A stretch of 8,390 bases of DNA from an uncultured Pseudomonadota bacterium (GTDB taxonomy: Bacteria > Pseudomonadota > Gammaproteobacteria > Burkholderiales > Burkholderiaceae_C), in contig ONTY01000141.1 of the NCBI GenBank assembly GCA_900320815.1, forward strand, positions 1 to 8,390, written 5' to 3'. Numbering within the stretch: the first letter of the stretch is position 1; the number at the start of each line of letters is the position of its first letter. Positions 6,610-8,390 of this stretch are shown in pieces. A model generated the notes under the pieces. That model saw nothing but the letters and a program-made list of their open reading frames with translations. It was not told the origin of the DNA and searched no databases. A program made the translations under genes and the position numbers.

Positions 6610-6673
6610 TGGTGAATGGCCAACACTCGGCGATGGGCGGCAAAGCGCCGCGCCAGCGGCGCATCGTTCACCA
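6610..6673 (+). other. Nested stem structure in the lipoprotein leader
   Basis: A continuous 18-base right side (6656-6673) pairs with three left segments. TGGTGAA (6610-6616) pairs with TTCACCA (6667-6673), CGATG (6631-6635) with CATCG (6662-6666), and CGCCGC (6646-6651) with GCGGCG (6656-6661), closed by a GCCA loop. Left-side bulges are 14 and 10 bases. It lies 41 bases before the lipoprotein start and may be a structured 5' leader. GC-rich sequence pairs easily by chance, so this is tentative. Confidence 0.3.
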
Positions 6674-6714
6674 CCTGCTCTCGTCCAATTCACCCCAGTC
6701 GTCACGCCACCGCC

Positions 6715-7491
6715 ATGCACATTCGCCCCATTTCTCTGTTGCCTGTCATTTTTTTTCTGGTCGCCTGCGCCACCCCCACATACGAGTGGGCCACCGTTGA
6801 ACTGCCCCCAACCGACATGGGCACCGCCGCCGCTGCCGAGGCCAAAGCCGCCGCTCTGCCCCTGCCAGAGGGCATGAACGATGACAAACTCCCCCCTTGG
6901 CTGCGCAAGGAGCGCACGCGCCTGGCCGGCGAACGCGCCTCGCTTGCCGCGCGCCTCGAGCGCCGCCAGGCTGCGTGCTGGCAGCGATTTGCCGTCAACA
7001 ATTGCCTGAAAAAGCTCCGCCGCGCCCACCGCAATGACTTGCGCGATGTGCGCGCCCAGGAACTCGCCCTCAACGAGCACGAGCGCGCCTATAAAGCGCG
7101 CCAGTTGCAGCGCGAATTGGAGGAAAAAGCCGCCCGCGCCAAAGAGCGCGATGAAAAACGCGCCGCTGAACTGGAAGGCGTGCTGCCAGGCACCGAGCCA
7201 GACGCCCAGGAAAAACCCGCCACAGCCTCCCAGGCCGAGCCGCAAGACGCCGCCCAGGCCACCCCCGTTACTGCGCCCAAAGTAGGGGTTTCTGCAACCC
7301 TTGACGCAACTGCTGCTAAAGCACAAAACACCGAAACTGCTGCCGAGGGTGAAGAAGCGGCCAAAGAAGAAAATAAAGAAGAGGCCAAAGACGGGCAAGC
7401 TATCGAAGCCCCGCAACAAAATCAAGATACTCCGGAAACACCTGAAATCCCGCAAACCGACGCCCCCGCAGAAACAACAGAAAGCCAATAA
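6715..7491 (+). CDS. Putative lipoprotein with charged helical core and acidic tail
   Basis: The 258-residue product starts with a lipoprotein signal: MHIRP, a hydrophobic stretch (6-17) and the lipobox LVAC with Cys18 as the lipidated residue. It would be anchored in the outer or inner membrane, facing the periplasm. Residues 62-155 are strongly charged and helical-looking, with probable coiled coil around 120-155, and contain CWQRFAVNNCL (88-98). I recall a similar Cys-QRFAVN-Cys-Leu motif in uncharacterised Burkholderiales proteins; its function is unknown to me. Residues 157-258 are low-complexity tail rich in Ala, Glu, Pro, Thr and Gln, probably disordered. I chose ATG 6715 because the signal peptide starts there; an in-frame ATG at 6616 would add 33 residues that hide it. 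xth begins 6 bases after the stop, so the two genes are probably co-transcribed. Confidence 0.75.
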   Translation: MHIRPISLLPVIFFLVACATPTYEWATVELPPTDMGTAAAAEAKAAALPLPEGMNDDKLPPWLRKERTRLAGERASLAARLERRQAACWQRFAVNNCLKKLRRAHRNDLRDVRAQELALNEHERAYKARQLQRELEEKAARAKERDEKRAAELEGVLPGTEPDAQEKPATASQAEPQDAAQATPVTAPKVGVSATLDATAAKAQNTETAAEGEEAAKEENKEEAKDGQAIEAPQQNQDTPETPEIPQTDAPAETTESQ

Positions 7492-7497
7492 CCCCCC

Positions 7498-8298
7498 ATG
7501 CGTCTTGCCACCTGGAACGTCAACTCTCTTGCCGCCCGCCTGCCTCATGTGCTCGACTGGCTCGCCCAGCAGCAGCAGCACGCTGCGCCGATCGACGTGC
7601 TGGCGCTCCAGGAGCTCAAGATGGTGCAGGAGAAGTTTCCCTTTGCCGCACTGCACGCCGCCGGCCTGCACGCCGCCTGCTTCGGGCAAAAGGCGTACAA
7701 CGGCGTCGCCCTCCTTGCGCGCCAGCCGCTGCGCGAGGTGCATCGTCCTACCCCCTGCGCGGGCGACGAGAGCGCGCGCCTGATTGCCGCCACTGTTGAC
7801 GCCCCCGGCGGGCCGCTGCGCATCGTCAGCGCTTACTTCGTCAACGGGCAGGCGCCTGGCAGCGAAAAATACGCCTACAAAATGCGCTGGCTGGAGGCGC
7901 TGCACGAGTGGCTGCGCGCTGAACTCGCCCAGCACCCGCGCCTCATCCTCATGGGCGACCTCAACATCGCCCCTGAGGACGCCGACAGCCACGATCCCGC
8001 CCGGCTCGCCGACACCATCTGCCACAGCCCGCAGGAAAAAGCTCACTTCGCGCGCCTGCTGGCGCTGGGCATGACCGACGCCTTCCGCCTCTTTGCGCAA
8101 GCTGCCGGCAGCTTCACCTGGTGGGACTACCGCCAAGCGGCCTTCCGCCGCAATCTGGGGCTGCGCATTGACCACATCCTCGCCAGCGCCCCCCTTGTGC
8201 CCTGCATCAGCGCCTGCACCATCGACCGCACTCCCCGCAGCTGGCCGCGCCCCAGCGACCATGCGCCCATGCTCGTTGAGCTTGCCGGCACCGGGTAA
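7498..8298 (+). CDS. xth: Exodeoxyribonuclease III (AP endonuclease family)
   Basis: This cytoplasmic repair enzyme cuts at abasic sites and removes nucleotides and blocking groups from 3' ends in base excision repair. The 266-residue product matches the family length. It is an endonuclease/exonuclease/phosphatase fold with all usual catalytic elements: TWNVNSL (Asn7), LQELK (Glu39, metal), SAYFVNG (Tyr113), MGDLNIAPED (Asp154 and Asn156), GLRIDHIL (Asp225) and the final SDHAPM (Asp254 and His255). The start at 7498 puts the conserved RLATWNVNS at the very N-terminus, as in relatives; C-rich sequence and no Shine-Dalgarno sequence precede it. It follows the lipoprotein gene by 6 bases, suggesting translational coupling. 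No defect is seen. The exact subtype (ExoIII-like versus another Xth paralogue) cannot be settled here. Confidence 0.95.
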   Translation: MRLATWNVNSLAARLPHVLDWLAQQQQHAAPIDVLALQELKMVQEKFPFAALHAAGLHAACFGQKAYNGVALLARQPLREVHRPTPCAGDESARLIAATVDAPGGPLRIVSAYFVNGQAPGSEKYAYKMRWLEALHEWLRAELAQHPRLILMGDLNIAPEDADSHDPARLADTICHSPQEKAHFARLLALGMTDAFRLFAQAAGSFTWWDYRQAAFRRNLGLRIDHILASAPLVPCISACTIDRTPRSWPRPSDHAPMLVELAGTG

Positions 8299-8308
8299 AT
8301 GCCGGCAA
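8282..8308. other. Perfect stem-loop across the xth stop codon
   Basis: TTGCCGGCA (8282-8290) and TGCCGGCAA (8300-8308) form a 9-bp perfect stem around a 9-base loop that contains the TAA stop (8296-8298). The + strand continues with A residues, not T, so it is not an intrinsic terminator for xth. On the - strand the T run comes before the stem, which is also wrong. It may act as a 3'-end stabiliser. Confidence 0.4.
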
Positions 8309-8325
8309 AAAAACGCCAATTCCAA

Positions 8326-8365
8326 GAGTATTGACATATTGCCCGCACGATACGCTGGCGACAAG
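8326..8365. repeat. Dispersed hairpin repeat, copy 3
   Basis: The element is GAGTAT (8326-8331), five variable bases, TATTGCCCGC (8337-8346), the seven-base loop ACGATAC, then GCTGGCGACAAG (8354-8365). The boxes and spacings equal those of 6550-6589: the first two boxes are identical (16 of 16) and the third matches at 9 of 12, while the N5 and N7 spacers share no base. Conserved blocks with fully diverged spacers suggest selection on structure or on protein contacts. A further GAGTAT at 8379-8384, 53 bases on, may start another copy, but the window ends. Confidence 0.55.
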
Positions 8366-8373
8366 AGTCAATA
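8329..8373. other. Inverted repeat TATTGAC/GTCAATA around repeat copy 3
   Basis: TATTGAC (8329-8335) and GTCAATA (8367-8373) are perfect 7-base reverse complements that enclose most of the copy 3 hairpin. TTGACA at 8331-8336 also equals a perfect -35 box, but no good -10 box follows at 16-18 bases, so I do not call a promoter. Confidence 0.35.
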
Positions 8374-8390
8374 AAGAAGAGTATTCAAAC

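Noticed and set aside
6616..6714. Upstream ATG start for the lipoprotein
   Set aside because: It would bury the signal peptide and lipobox 33 residues inside the protein, and it overlaps the nested stem.
8282..8313. Intrinsic terminator for xth
   Set aside because: The stem is perfect but is followed by A residues on the + strand, and the T run is on the wrong side for the - strand.
8331..8356. Promoter with a perfect TTGACA box
   Set aside because: No acceptable -10 hexamer lies 16-18 bases downstream; the nearest, TACGCT, is only 14 bases away.
6571..8364. 597-codon frame on the - strand opposite the lipoprotein and xth
   Set aside because: It is antisense to two clear genes and Gly/Phe-rich with low-complexity stretches; it is a by-product of GC-rich codon use on the + strand.

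Overview
The window is GC-rich bacterial chromosome with five protein genes, all on the + strand. They are coaD, sucA, a single continuous frame made of sucB joined to lpd, a small lipoprotein gene, and xth. The sucA-sucB-lpd order, the wording of the E3 part (PAPGGTCTNVGCIPSKALL) and the lipoprotein-xth pair suggest a betaproteobacterium, probably of the Burkholderiales. That assignment rests on recalled family resemblance, not on a search.

Layout: 1-215 is non-coding leader with a weak promoter candidate and one copy of a hairpin repeat. coaD (216-719) makes the CoA precursor dephospho-CoA. A 117-base leader (720-836) then holds a 17-codon upstream ORF whose last codons form one arm of a perfect 12-bp inverted repeat; the other arm ends one base before the sucA start. 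sucA (837-3716) is an intact 2-oxoglutarate dehydrogenase E1. Next comes a 904-codon frame (3769-6483). It holds an E2 succinyltransferase with two near-identical lipoyl domains, cut off just after the catalytic YDHRIID. It continues without a stop into lipoamide dehydrogenase lacking its first ~35 residues, including the FAD-binding GxGxxG motif. A 14-bp perfect palindrome lies exactly on the join. The gap 6484-6714 is rich in inverted repeats. It is followed by an acidic-tailed lipoprotein (6715-7491) and, 6 bases later, exonuclease III (7498-8298). The last 92 bases contain another copy of the hairpin repeat.

How the genes work together: sucA, sucB and lpd encode E1, E2 and E3 of the 2-oxoglutarate dehydrogenase complex, which turns 2-oxoglutarate into succinyl-CoA in the TCA cycle. 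CoA, to which coaD contributes, is a substrate. As written, the E2-E3 frame should be damaged in both halves. So this is either a deletion allele of the complex, a real and very unusual fusion, or an assembly error. The rest of the frame shows no decay, which favours a recent event or an artefact.

The most notable items are the in-frame E2-E3 join and its palindrome, the possible translation-coupled hairpin before sucA, a dispersed hairpin family (16-44, 6550-6589, 8326-8365), and the duplicated lipoyl domain. I saw no tRNA, rRNA, transposase, CRISPR array or defence gene.
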